From contig JAQVIB010000128.1 in assembly GCA_028695945.1 (NCBI GenBank), positions 1-6,216 of the forward strand: a DNA stretch of 6,216 bases, read 5' to 3'. The position numbers and the translations under genes were made by a program. How positions within the stretch are numbered: the first letter of the stretch is position 1; every line of letters starts with the position of its first letter. This document shows, in pieces, positions 1 through 6,080 of the stretch. Under the pieces are notes generated by a model, which worked only from the letters and a program-made list of their open reading frames with translations, ran no database searches and was not told the DNA's origin. The DNA comes from Lachnospiraceae bacterium. GTDB lineage: Bacteria; Bacillota; Clostridia; Lachnospirales; Anaerotignaceae.

Positions 1-31
1 TAATCTCATCGTCAGTAAAATTTTTTGCCAT
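1..31 (-). CDS. Start of an unidentified gene, cut by the left edge
   Basis: An ATG at 29-31 (read on the minus strand) opens a frame beginning MAKNFTDDEI, which continues past the left edge. The start is supported by a near-perfect ribosome binding site, AGGAGG at 37-42, five bases upstream, and by a TATAAT box at 55-60. Ten residues are too few to assign a family, so the function is unknown. The gene lies downstream of the PspC-domain gene on the same strand, but the 127-base gap and its own promoter suggest separate transcription. Confidence 0.7.
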   Translation of the reverse strand, partial: MAKNFTDDEI

Positions 32-47
32 GATTGCCTCCTAATCT

Positions 48-109
48 ATGGACAATTATAGCAAAAAAATAGACTCCATAAAAGAAGCAGTTATTTTTTA
101 ACTGTCCAT
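48..109. repeat. Long-spaced inverted repeat around the leftmost promoter
   Basis: ATGGACAATTA at 48-58 and TAACTGTCCAT at 99-109 are inverted copies matching at 10 of 11 positions, with centres 51 bp apart (about five helical turns). The first arm overlaps the -10 box; the second lies upstream of the -35 position. A tighter palindrome, CAGTTA-5-TAACTG (88-93 and 99-104), shares bases with the second arm, and another GTCCAT is at 118-123. The layout resembles a regulator binding site, but no regulator can be named. Confidence 0.4.
55..83 (-). promoter_or_regulatory. Promoter of the leftmost (partial) gene
   Basis: Reading the minus strand, a perfect -10 box TATAAT lies at 55-60. With a 17-base spacer the -35 position falls at 78-83 (TTTTAT), a poor match to TTGACA. 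Transcription would start near 48, giving a short leader of about 17 bases that carries the AGGAGG site. The weak -35 suggests possible dependence on an activator or other regulator; this is inference. Confidence 0.55.
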
Positions 110-158
110 CTTATAGGGTCCATTTTAAAATTCCCAAGCCGTCTTTTTTATTACTATA

Positions 159-383
159 TTATTCTTTTTCTTTAAATTCAGCATCAATATAATTAGGTAA
201 TTCTGGTATTATAAACACACAGGCAATGTAAAGAATAATGCCAAATAAAAATCCTGTAAAAAATGTAGCCAATACCCATAACAACCTTATCAGCGTTACG
301 TCAATATCAAAATATTCCGCCATACCAACGCATACACCAGAAATTTTCTTGTCCTCTTCAACTCTATAAAGTTTTTTGTTCAT
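159..383 (-). CDS. PspC-domain small membrane protein
   Basis: A 74-residue protein that is almost entirely one PspC domain. Residues 3-20 carry the usual basic/polar lead-in (KLYRVEEDKKISGVCVGMAE), followed by the YFDIDVTLIRLLWVL segment and one hydrophobic membrane span at about 33-59 ending in IIPELP. In the family the domain is named after phage-shock-protein C, an envelope-stress component in Gram-negatives. Stand-alone short versions are common in Firmicutes, where their role is mostly unproven. The ATG is supported by AGAAGGGA at 393-400, nine bases upstream. It starts 23 bases after the radC-family stop codon, so it is probably the last gene of that transcript. I see no clear intrinsic terminator after it. 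No pspA-like partner is visible in the window. Confidence 0.88.
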   Translation of the reverse strand: MNKKLYRVEEDKKISGVCVGMAEYFDIDVTLIRLLWVLATFFTGFLFGIILYIACVFIIPELPNYIDAEFKEKE

Positions 384-406
384 CTAAATCAATCCCTTCT
401 TGTATT

Positions 407-1117
407 TTAAACATCATCTAAATTTCTAACCAAACCCTTATCGGACATACTAATGTACCCGTCACCAGCAACAATTATATGGTCAACTACCAATATATCT
501 ATCATATTAAGCACCTTAATTATGTTAATTGTTGTTTCCACATCACTAGTTGTAGGTACAAGACTTCCTCCAGGATGGTTATGTGCCAATATAACACTTC
601 TAGCGTTAAATTTAAGTGCCGATTCCACTACACTTCTTGTGTACACATGAGTTTCATTTACTGTCCCCATACTTACCAACGCCGAACTGATAAGTCTGCT
701 TTGAGAATCAAGGCATATTACATAAAAGCATTCTCTTTTTTCATAACTAAGCAAAAACTTGCAGTATTCACCTGCAATGTCAGAGCTATCAATAACCTTT
801 CGTGGCTTCCACTTTTCCCCGTTATATCGCCTTATAAATTCGCTTACAAGGGCAAAAAATACAGCTGTACCTTCATTAACGCAACATCTACGTTCAAGGT
901 CCGCAACATCTGCATCAAAGAGCATTTCAAGGCTTCCATATTCATTTAAAAGGGTGTGTGCCTCCTCGTTAGTGTTCTTTCTTGGGTTTGTATAGTACAA
1001 AAGCATTTCTAACAACTCATGGGTTTCCAATCCTTTTGTGCCAGTTCTTTTCAGCCTGTCACGCATTCGCTGCCTATGACCCACGTGTATCCCATTTTCT
1101 TTAATGCCGCCACTCAC
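407..1117 (-). CDS. radC: RadC-family (UPF0758) JAMM/JAB-domain protein
   Basis: A 236-residue protein with the two-part RadC layout. Residues about 12-97 form the helix-hairpin-helix-like N-terminal region (GHRQRMRDRL, ETHELLEMLL, then a GSLEMLF repeat). Residues about 105-232 form the JAB/JAMM domain with AHNHPGG at 178-184 and D192. The two histidines of the zinc motif (H179, H181) and the aspartate (D192) are present, but the usual serine before it is Thr189. Despite the name, a DNA-repair role for RadC is not established, and the biochemical activity of the family is unsettled. The start is GTG at 1115-1117, overlapping the TGA of the upstream DUF402 gene by 4 bases (GTGA). A TGAGGG site at 1125-1130 lies seven bases upstream inside that gene, which points to translational coupling. 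An internal ATG at codon 18 is a less likely start because it would remove the conserved GHRQR motif. Confidence 0.92.
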   Translation of the reverse strand: MSGGIKENGIHVGHRQRMRDRLKRTGTKGLETHELLEMLLYYTNPRKNTNEEAHTLLNEYGSLEMLFDADVADLERRCCVNEGTAVFFALVSEFIRRYNGEKWKPRKVIDSSDIAGEYCKFLLSYEKRECFYVICLDSQSRLISSALVSMGTVNETHVYTRSVVESALKFNARSVILAHNHPGGSLVPTTSDVETTINIIKVLNMIDILVVDHIIVAGDGYISMSDKGLVRNLDDV

Positions 1118-1593
1118 CTGCTAACCCTCATTTCACTGCAAAGAAGAATTTGAATACCACTATTGTATATAATATTCAGTAACTCGTCCAATATTCGTAA
1201 AGCTTTTTTAGCAAGTTCTTGTGTTATAAGGTTTCTGTCAAGTGCTTCAGCAATTTCTGCCAAATCAACAACCTTAACTCTTCCATCTTCATATACGATA
1301 ACATCTGCAAGAAGGTCTGTAAATATGTAGCTATTTTCTGAATTGTCAAAGTTCACATCAATTATGTCACAATAATAGTACACCAATTCCCCATTTCCGT
1401 CTATTAACTTACTTATTTTGTAACCCTTTTTAAGATAATAATAAGAATACCCACTTACGAAATCCTCACGTGGCTTTAATGTATCCCATTTAGTTATTAT
1501 ATTATCCTCATCAGCCTCAAGTATAACGTCATCCTTCAAAAATACAATTTCTTCTGGTATGAAGCGTTTTCTGTAAAGCTTTATACTTTCCAT
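1114..1593 (-). CDS. DUF402 domain protein
   Basis: A 159-residue protein that matches the DUF402 fold family, to which bacterial nucleoside di-/triphosphate phosphatases such as Staphylococcus Ntdp belong. Visible family landmarks are TKWDTLKPREDF (34-45), a tyrosine-rich stretch YYLKKGYKISK, the strand YYYCDIIDV (72-80), and FTDLLADVIVYEDG (91-104) followed by KVVDLAEIAEAL (107-118) and a long C-terminal helix. The acidic residues in these segments fit metal-assisted phosphate chemistry in the family, but substrate and activity here are inference. The ATG follows AAAGGGAG at 1601-1608 by seven bases. Its last codons contain the ribosome binding site of the RadC-family gene, which it overlaps by 4 bases. 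It is the first gene of a likely three-gene transcript (DUF402, radC-family, PspC). Confidence 0.88.
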   Translation of the reverse strand: MESIKLYRKRFIPEEIVFLKDDVILEADEDNIITKWDTLKPREDFVSGYSYYYLKKGYKISKLIDGNGELVYYYCDIIDVNFDNSENSYIFTDLLADVIVYEDGRVKVVDLAEIAEALDRNLITQELAKKALRILDELLNIIYNSGIQILLCSEMRVSR

Positions 1594-1613
1594 GTTATCA
1601 CTCCCTTTGTATA

Positions 1614-1642
1614 ATAATAATACATAATATATTTTTCTTCAA
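1614..1642 (-). promoter_or_regulatory. Tentative promoter of the DUF402-radC-pspC operon
   Basis: On the minus strand TTGAAG (1637-1642) and TATTAT (1614-1619) are spaced by 17 bases. The -10 lies so close to the ribosome binding site (1601-1608) that the true start may use another of the overlapping TAT-rich hexamers at 1614-1635. A terminator ends the preceding gene, so some promoter must lie in 1594-1677. Confidence 0.35.
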
Positions 1643-1672
1643 GGAACAAATTACCACTATATATGGTTCCTT
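1641..1672. repeat. Inverted repeat upstream of the DUF402 gene
   Basis: AAGGAAC (1641-1647) and GTTCCTT (1666-1672) are perfect 7-bp inverted copies with 18 bases between them. They lie just upstream of, and touch, the tentative -35 box. This could be an operator or a chance AT-flanked repeat; the sequence does not decide. Confidence 0.4.
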
Positions 1673-1677
1673 TACGC

Positions 1678-1704
1678 AAAAAAGCCATCCTTTTTTGGAT
1701 GGCT
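1678..1704 (-). terminator. Intrinsic terminator of the Na/Pi cotransporter gene
   Basis: On the minus strand AGCCATCC and GGATGGCT form a perfect 8-bp stem (1683-1690 and 1697-1704) with a six-base A loop, directly followed by a run of six T (1678-1683). It begins five bases after the TAA stop of the transporter gene. On the plus strand no T-run follows the stem, so it should work in one direction only. Confidence 0.93.
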
Positions 1705-1709
1705 AAACC

Positions 1710-3479
1710 TTATTTACTTACTGCATATTTATCTTTATAGTAGTTGTATGTAAATATATACTCTGGTGTAGGATCGTTGTGGAATTTATCTGTAAGCTTG
1801 TGTGCATTAATTTCACCTGTTCCAATTTCAGAGCCTTGTATAACATAAAGTGCAATGTTAGAGCAGTGGTCTGATATTCTCTCAAAATTAGTAAGTAGTT
1901 CAAGAAAGGATATGCCTGCTGGCACCGAACATTTTCCATCAACAAGCCTTGCAATATGCTTATCTTTAAGTTCAAAATGTATGCTGTCAATAATTTCTTC
2001 CAAAGGCTCAACATTTAATGCTTTGTCCAACTGTCTTAAATCATAAGCCTCTACTGCCATATTTAATATTTCTTTAACAGCATTGCTCATAGTGTCAAAC
2101 TCCTGCATTGCGTATTCTGAAAAATTTATGCCGTTTTCATAGTTATACAATGCAACCTCTGCAATGTTAACTGCATGGTCGGATATTCGCTCAAAATCAC
2201 TTAAGCTGTGAAGCATCTCGGTTACGGCACTATTGTTTGCCTCTCCAATATCTCTAGCAGTAAGTTTAACAAGATAATTTCCCAAAGATGTTTCAAACCT
2301 ATCCATAAGGTCTTCATCTTCATTTAGCTTGTCCATTGTCTGCTGGTCAAAGGTTTTAAACAAACTTGTTGCCCTAACTAAATTTTCGTAGGAAAGCTTA
2401 GCCATAGCCGATATAATTTTTCTGCTTTGTTCAACAGCAAGACTAGGCGTGTTAAGCAAAAGGTCATCTAAAAGGTCAAGCTCTTGTTCACCAACAGAAG
2501 TGTCCTTATCTTTAACGAATTTTTTAGATGTGTTAATAAGTACATCAATAAAAGGTAAAAGGATAACAGTAGTACAAATGTTAAACAAAGTATGAAAATC
2601 GGCAATATTACCTCTTGTCATAGTTGAATCCCAAAACGAAAATTTAATGACCAAATTTAGACCATAAATGACAACAAAAAACATTACCATACCACAAATA
2701 TTAGCAAGCACATCGATAAACACAGCCCTTTTTGCAGCCTTTTTAGACCCCAACGAAGCAAGAATAACCGTAACACATTTGCCAACATTTTGTCCAAGAA
2801 TAATTGGCACAGCAGTTGAAAATGTAATTGCTCCAGTAGATGCCAAAGCCTGTAAAATACCTACAGATGCAGATGAACTTTGAAGCACCGCTGTCATTAA
2901 ACATCCTAAAATAATGCCCAAAATTGGGTTCTTAAACTGAACAATAGCATCTGTGAACCAGACTGCTTCCTTTAATGGTGAAAGGGTTTTTTCCATAGTA
3001 TTCATTCCAAAAAAAATCATGCCCAATCCAAGTAAAATTGTTCCAATATCTTTAGTTTTTTTCTTTTTAGAAAATACATACATTGCCGCACCAATACCAA
3101 TAAGTATTGGGCCAAAAGAAGATGGCTTCAGTAAAGCCAAAAATAGATTAGACCCTTCAAGGTCTCCTAAACGAAGAATTTGTGCGGTTACCGTAGTACC
3201 GATATTGGCACCCATTATAACTGGCACTGCATGTGAAAGCTTCATAATACCAGCATTTAACAAGCCAACAACCATAATGGTAGTTGCTGATGAACTTTGA
3301 ATAACCCCTGTAACGGCAGTGCCAAGAAGAACTCCTTTAAATCTATTGCTCGTTATTTTTTCAAGCATCTTTTCAAGTCTAGCACCTGCTAGTTTCTCAA
3401 GTGCTGTACCAAGCACGCTCATTCCAAAGAGAAATAGTCCAATTCCTGCAAATAAGGGCAGAATACTTATTATGTTCAT
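1710..3479 (-). CDS. Na+/phosphate cotransporter family protein with C-terminal PhoU-like domain
   Basis: A 589-residue membrane protein of the NptA/YjbB type (Na/Pi-cotransporter, PF02690 family). The N-terminal half has two inverted-repeat transport modules. Each carries the family's QSSS signature, Q61-S64 (GVIQSSSATT) and Q200-S203 (AVLQSSSASV), each followed by a G-N-G motif (GANIGTT at 90-96, GQNVGKC at 229-235), and about eight or more hydrophobic segments up to residue 315. The rest (about 345-545) is a PhoU-like helical domain with two repeats of the ERISDH motif (FERISDHAVNIAE near 429-441, FERISDHCSNIA near 532-543). Its acidic residues bind metal in PhoU proteins. The family imports or exports phosphate with sodium; direction and substrate here are inference. 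Length and domain order are normal for the bacterial family. The ATG is preceded by GAGGT at 3487-3491. It is a single-gene transcript between its own promoter and terminator; no pst or pho genes are nearby. Confidence 0.93.
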   Translation of the reverse strand: MNIISILPLFAGIGLFLFGMSVLGTALEKLAGARLEKMLEKITSNRFKGVLLGTAVTGVIQSSSATTIMVVGLLNAGIMKLSHAVPVIMGANIGTTVTAQILRLGDLEGSNLFLALLKPSSFGPILIGIGAAMYVFSKKKKTKDIGTILLGLGMIFFGMNTMEKTLSPLKEAVWFTDAIVQFKNPILGIILGCLMTAVLQSSSASVGILQALASTGAITFSTAVPIILGQNVGKCVTVILASLGSKKAAKRAVFIDVLANICGMVMFFVVIYGLNLVIKFSFWDSTMTRGNIADFHTLFNICTTVILLPFIDVLINTSKKFVKDKDTSVGEQELDLLDDLLLNTPSLAVEQSRKIISAMAKLSYENLVRATSLFKTFDQQTMDKLNEDEDLMDRFETSLGNYLVKLTARDIGEANNSAVTEMLHSLSDFERISDHAVNIAEVALYNYENGINFSEYAMQEFDTMSNAVKEILNMAVEAYDLRQLDKALNVEPLEEIIDSIHFELKDKHIARLVDGKCSVPAGISFLELLTNFERISDHCSNIALYVIQGSEIGTGEINAHKLTDKFHNDPTPEYIFTYNYYKDKYAVSK

Positions 3480-3533
3480 GTGCTTTACCTCATATCTTTA
3501 GTTTAGTTTACTACGTTGTAAATTTCCACATTA

Positions 3534-3561
3534 ATAGTATATCATTAATTTTCAATTGCAA
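3534..3561 (-). promoter_or_regulatory. Promoter of the Na/Pi cotransporter gene
   Basis: On the minus strand TTGCAA (3556-3561) and TACTAT (3534-3539) are separated by 16 bases. Transcription would start near 3527, giving a leader of about 48 bases before the ATG. An AATTG-3-CAATT palindrome covers the -35 region. I see no recognisable Pho-box direct repeat. Confidence 0.5.
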
Positions 3562-3884
3562 CAATTTATACTAAGCCTAAAAAACGCCAAAATTCAACAA
3601 GCAAAATTAATTGTGTTTATGTGTTTTTTACATAAATTTTATATATTTTTTACATTTCCGACTTTATGTATAGTATTCAGTTATTCTTGCAGAAGTATTT
3701 AGCTATCCTGTAAATGTGGCATTTGTTGTAAACATTTGTTGTGGTTGATGGAGAAACTAGATACCACTCAATTTTTTTATCATACTAATCATTTTATGGC
3801 CTGTTACAATGAACACAGCCTTAACATAGTAACCCAATAATACGTTTAGCGCGGAACATATAAAAAAGAATAAAACTTCTACAC
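3562..3884. other. Gene-free intergenic stretch between divergent promoters
   Basis: No open frame with a plausible start, ribosome binding site or family resemblance was found on either strand. It contains an AT-only hairpin, TTTATGT (3616-3622) and ACATAAA (3630-3636) with a seven-base loop. It also has two direct copies of CATTTGTTGT (3720-3729 and 3733-3742). A weak GTGGT/ACCAC hairpin (3741-3745, 3763-3767) is followed by a T-run. None is tied to a gene end, so no terminator is called. Decayed coding sequence is possible but not recognisable. Confidence 0.6.
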
Positions 3885-3912
3885 TTGTAAACTGTGCTTG
3901 TGATGGTATAAT
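3885..3912 (+). promoter_or_regulatory. Promoter of the YhcH-family gene
   Basis: TTGTAA (3885-3890) and a perfect TATAAT (3907-3912) are separated by 16 bases. It is the best plus-strand sigma-A-type promoter upstream of the gene, and would start transcription near 3919. Confidence 0.6.
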
Positions 3913-3918
3913 AAACTA

Positions 3919-4077
3919 TAGAATATTAGAGCAATCACTTAACAGTTGCGTGATACATTGATAGTATTTATGGGTTGCCAACATACCTACCCCACAGCAC
4001 TAACTAAAAACATAAATCTTTAACAAATATAACTAGACAACGTGTCCTAAGCGACTTAAAAATAAGGAGGCTGGCTA
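3919..4077 (+). other. Long untranslated leader of the YhcH-family gene
   Basis: If the 3885-3912 promoter is used, about 160 bases precede the ATG. The leader holds short alternative pairings: GCAA/TTGC (3931-3934, 3946-3949) and ATCAC/GTGAT (3934-3938, 3950-3954) cannot both form. It ends in a strong ribosome binding site, TAAGGAGG at 4063-4070. I could not match it to a known riboswitch, T-box or attenuator, and saw no terminator hairpin with a T-run in it. Confidence 0.4.
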
Positions 4078-4539
4078 ATGATAATAACTGACTTAGATAA
4101 TGTAGATTTCTATTCGTCAATATTAGGTAAAAATGCCGAAAAAGCAATTAAGGCTTTAAAAGAAACCCCTTTTTTATCTTTAAATGAAGGAAGATATGAT
4201 GTAGACGGAGATGAAGTATATTTTATGGTAAATAAATATAATACAAAATCTCCAGATGTTGCTCAATTTGAAACACATAAAAAATACGTAGATATACAAT
4301 ATATGGTCAAAGGCAACGAAATAATATATTGTGATTTAGCTTGCCATATGGAAATCTGTGGCGAATATAATCTTGAAAAAGATAAACAACGATATGTTAA
4401 TGCACCCGGTACAATTGTTATAAGAATGCATCCAGGTAATATGGTACTTCTTTTCCCTGAAGATGCACATAAAGTTGGCTGTATGATTGGAAATAATAGC
4501 CATCCTGTTTTTAAAGTTGTACTAAAAGTAAAAATTTAA
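4078..4539 (+). CDS. YhcH/YjgK/YiaL family protein (DUF386, cupin-like)
   Basis: A 153-residue protein of normal family length. Landmarks are F-E-T-H-K-K-Y-V-D-I-Q (64-74), which gives the E65, H67 and D72 positions of the conserved metal/substrate site. Further on are APGTIVIRMHPG (109-120), a cupin-like strand, FPEDAH (126-131), and a final VFKVVLKV strand with K146. Relatives include EbgC, the small subunit of evolved beta-galactosidase, and NanQ/YhcH, linked to sialic acid metabolism. Several act on sugar anomers. Here the role in sugar handling is inference because no sugar gene lies beside it. The residues after the DAH motif are KVG where many relatives have a proline. The ATG follows TAAGGAGG by seven bases. 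It stands alone; I see no convincing intrinsic terminator after the TAA stop. Confidence 0.9.
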   Translation: MIITDLDNVDFYSSILGKNAEKAIKALKETPFLSLNEGRYDVDGDEVYFMVNKYNTKSPDVAQFETHKKYVDIQYMVKGNEIIYCDLACHMEICGEYNLEKDKQRYVNAPGTIVIRMHPGNMVLLFPEDAHKVGCMIGNNSHPVFKVVLKVKI

Positions 4540-4862
4540 AAACAGCACAGAATCACATTTTACAATTACCGACTATTATATAGAATTTCTGTATGATTAT
4601 TAAAAATGTATCAGATATGACTTATAAAAGATATATTAGTTATTCATATGCAATGAGTTTTCAAAATGTTCCCTTTTATTATACACATAAATTAGAGCTA
4701 ATGTCAGTTTTAATTTATGTGTTAAAGGACACATTCTTTTCTACCTTTGCCCAAAAAGCATCTAATATTCCTTCAGTTTCCAAATTATGCTTTTGTCATC
4801 TGAAAAATGGTTCTCTTTAATATCACTTTTTTTGTCAGCTTTTTGTTGTCCCAACCTATAAT
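4540..4862. other. Gene-free AT-rich stretch after the YhcH-family gene
   Basis: No supported gene. A 75-codon open frame at 4593-4820 has no ribosome binding site and no recognisable family, and its composition looks like translated AT-rich non-coding DNA. The only clear structure is the inverted repeat at 4683-4722, listed separately. The right end adjoins the IstB-like fragment, so part of this may be the decayed end of that insertion sequence; no terminal inverted repeats were recognised. Confidence 0.55.
4683..4722. repeat. Perfect 12-bp inverted repeat forming a long hairpin
   Basis: ACACATAAATTA (4683-4694) and TAATTTATGTGT (4711-4722) are perfect inverted copies. As plus-strand RNA the stem extends inward by five more pairs (GAGCT with AGTTT, two of them G-U), giving about 17 pairs closed by a six-base loop (4700-4705). 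No T-run follows on either strand, so it is not a standard intrinsic terminator. It could be the end of a small mobile element or a structured RNA. Confidence 0.7.
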
Positions 4863-4994
4863 TTACTTTTCTGGGCATATCAAGGCTACATAGCTATGTG
4901 CTAGTCTATTAAAAATTGCTGCTGTCAGCATTGTGTATTTAGAAATCTCTTCCCATCTGCATTACGGATTCTTACTAAATACCATTACTTCACT
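4863..4994 (-). pseudogene. Fragment of an IS21-type IstB ATPase gene
   Basis: The minus strand, ending at a TAA at 4863-4865, reads EVMVFSKNP-stop-CRW, then EEISKYTMLTAAIFNRLAHS. This fits the C-terminal part of IstB helper ATPases, where a T-S-N-x-P-F-x-x-W segment is followed about 10 residues later by LTAAxxDRLxHxxH. The shared positions are the proline, the tryptophan (4953-4955), LTAA, the arginine-leucine pair and the histidine. One in-frame stop (4962-4964) and missing flanking domains (no Walker A or B seen) show it is dead. This is identification from memory of the family pattern, not an alignment. It would have helped an IstA transposase; no istA is visible. Confidence 0.55.
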
Positions 4995-5218
4995 TTATGG
5001 AAAAGCTGAATTGATGGTATAAAATTTTTTGAAACTTAACCAAAATTTATTTTTTGATATTTGGATTAATCAGGCTTTACTTAGTTAAAATCTCTATGAA
5101 CTTTTTCGGTTCTGTACTAAAATAGTTATCAAAGATGGATTTTAGTTGCGGTAGAATTTTGAGAGCCAATGGGTTTATTTATGCCCATGGTTTTCTAGTC
5201 AGTAAGGTTAATTAGTTA

Positions 5219-5793
5219 TTTATTCATATGAGTTTTGATTCCATTAGCACAATCTTTCTTATGCTCTATACAAAATGGTTTTCTGAATATATCTTTGTAG
5301 CATTAACATAGGCTCTTACAGTTACAACCCTTCCTACAAGATAATCAAGTACAAAACACCTGTACAGCCCTACATTGATAAAACTGTAGAAATTAACCTT
5401 TTCTTCGTTATTTTTGCCAGTTCAAAAGCAGGTCTTGCAGGAATTAAATATTTAGTTTCATCCTATATTCCAGATGTTTCATTTTATGTATTTTCAGGAA
5501 ATACATATTTGCACTTTCTTCAACTGTTCACTTCTGCAAGCATATCAATTTACTAGCTGAATTGAGCGAATTGAAAAAACAGTGTTCACCCGTTATATGT
5601 CTAAGAACAGTTATTGGCCTGATACTTCTGCCTCTGAAGGTTTCTTTCTAGACTAAAAGCTAAATATTTTATAGTTATTCTTGGCCAGTATTACTAAAAA
5701 TCAGTTTATAGAGCATCTTGATAGATACAATGCTGAAAAATGGTTTATGTTTCACTTGAAGGAATGAGTCCACTAGATTGCAGAAGGCTCTGA
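5219..5793 (+). pseudogene. Decayed IS3-family transposase (orfB, integrase core)
   Basis: Three frames, read in turn, resemble in order the parts of an IS3-family orfB. A helix-turn-helix-like part holds FIHMSFDS (5219-5242) and SEY (5282-5290). YNPSYK (5323-5340) and AGIKYL match the segment leading into the integrase core (family YNSYxGE, GKVYL). IERIEK then TRYMSK and PDTSASEGFF (5561-5647) match family IERMEK, SMSKKG and PDNSACEGFFGRLKNE, including the catalytic glutamate. FIEHLD, RYNAEKW and GMSPLDCRRL (5705-5790) match the C-terminal YNxxR, MSPxEYRR segment. Breaks include a frame change near 5540-5560, TGA at 5558-5560 where the family has tryptophan, TAA at 5654-5656, TAG at 5672-5674 and a one-base loss at about 5759-5761. 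The gene cannot be functional. The 5' part (orfA) was not recognised. Confidence 0.75.
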
Positions 5794-6044
5794 GATTGTT
5801 CGTTTGAATTTTGAGAAAACGCCCGCCACCCTAAATATTAATTTTTGTAGTATCATTTACAGCTTCCAACGTATACCTAAGCCATGATAATCATGCAAAT
5901 GAATATTTTCAATTATGAAACAATATGTGTAAGTCTTAAATTTATTGGATTAGAATTTTAAACAACTTCGTTGTCGTTTAAACCTCCTTTAGTGTTGTAA
6001 AAATCACATTAATACCAGTGTAAGTGGATTAATTTTTTGTATAC
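5794..6044. other. Non-coding stretch between the IS3 remnant and the tRNA terminator
   Basis: The first 40 or so bases are probably the decayed end of the IS3 element, but no terminal inverted repeat is recognisable. An inverted repeat TTTAAAC (5957-5963) and GTTTAAA (5976-5982) encloses a smaller CAAC-TTC-GTTG hairpin. On the minus strand AAAGGAGG (5983-5990) looks like a ribosome binding site, but no usable reading frame follows it. No gene is supported. Confidence 0.5.
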
Positions 6045-6072
6045 AAAAAAAGAACTGTTATTTAAACAGTTC
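6045..6072 (-). terminator. Intrinsic terminator of the tRNA transcript
   Basis: On the minus strand GAACTGTT and AACAGTTC form a perfect 8-bp stem (6052-6059 and 6065-6072) with a five-base loop, followed by seven T (6045-6051). It lies eight bases after the 3' end of the tRNA-Cys gene and should end the Glu-Cys transcript. Confidence 0.92.
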
Positions 6073-6080
6073 CTGAAAAG

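Noticed and set aside
479..995. Plus-strand open frames opposite the RadC-family gene
   Set aside because: They lie wholly within a well-supported minus-strand gene and lack ribosome binding sites and family features.
2668..3501. Plus-strand open frames opposite the Na/Pi cotransporter gene
   Set aside because: They are antisense shadows of a conserved membrane protein gene, without starts or motifs of their own.
3616..3636. Hairpin with following T-rich DNA, possibly a plus-strand terminator
   Set aside because: The stem is nearly all A-T and no plus-strand gene precedes it.
3720..3742. Two CATTTGTTGT copies, possibly the start of a CRISPR or iteron array
   Set aside because: There are only two copies with three bases between them, far too few and too close for an array.
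3931..3954. Possible H-type pseudoknot in the YhcH-family leader
   Set aside because: The two four-base stems would need connecting loops of zero length, so they can only be alternatives.
4593..4820. A 75-codon open frame on the plus strand
   Set aside because: It has no ribosome binding site before its ATG and no recognisable family. It overlaps the hairpin at 4683-4722 and sits in decayed AT-rich DNA, so it is probably chance.
4888..4899. Perfect 12-base palindrome ACATAGCTATGT
   Set aside because: It falls inside the IstB-like fragment where the same bases encode the histidine region, so coincidence is the simplest reading.
4979..5020. Inverted repeat ATACCAT/ATGGTAT followed by AAAATTTTTT, possibly a terminator
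   Set aside because: The 28-base loop and 7-bp AT-rich stem are too weak, there is no gene to terminate, and the left arm lies in the IstB-like fragment.
5983..5990. Minus-strand AAAGGAGG resembling a ribosome binding site
   Set aside because: No ATG or GTG follows at suitable spacing, and the nearest TTG gives only seven codons.
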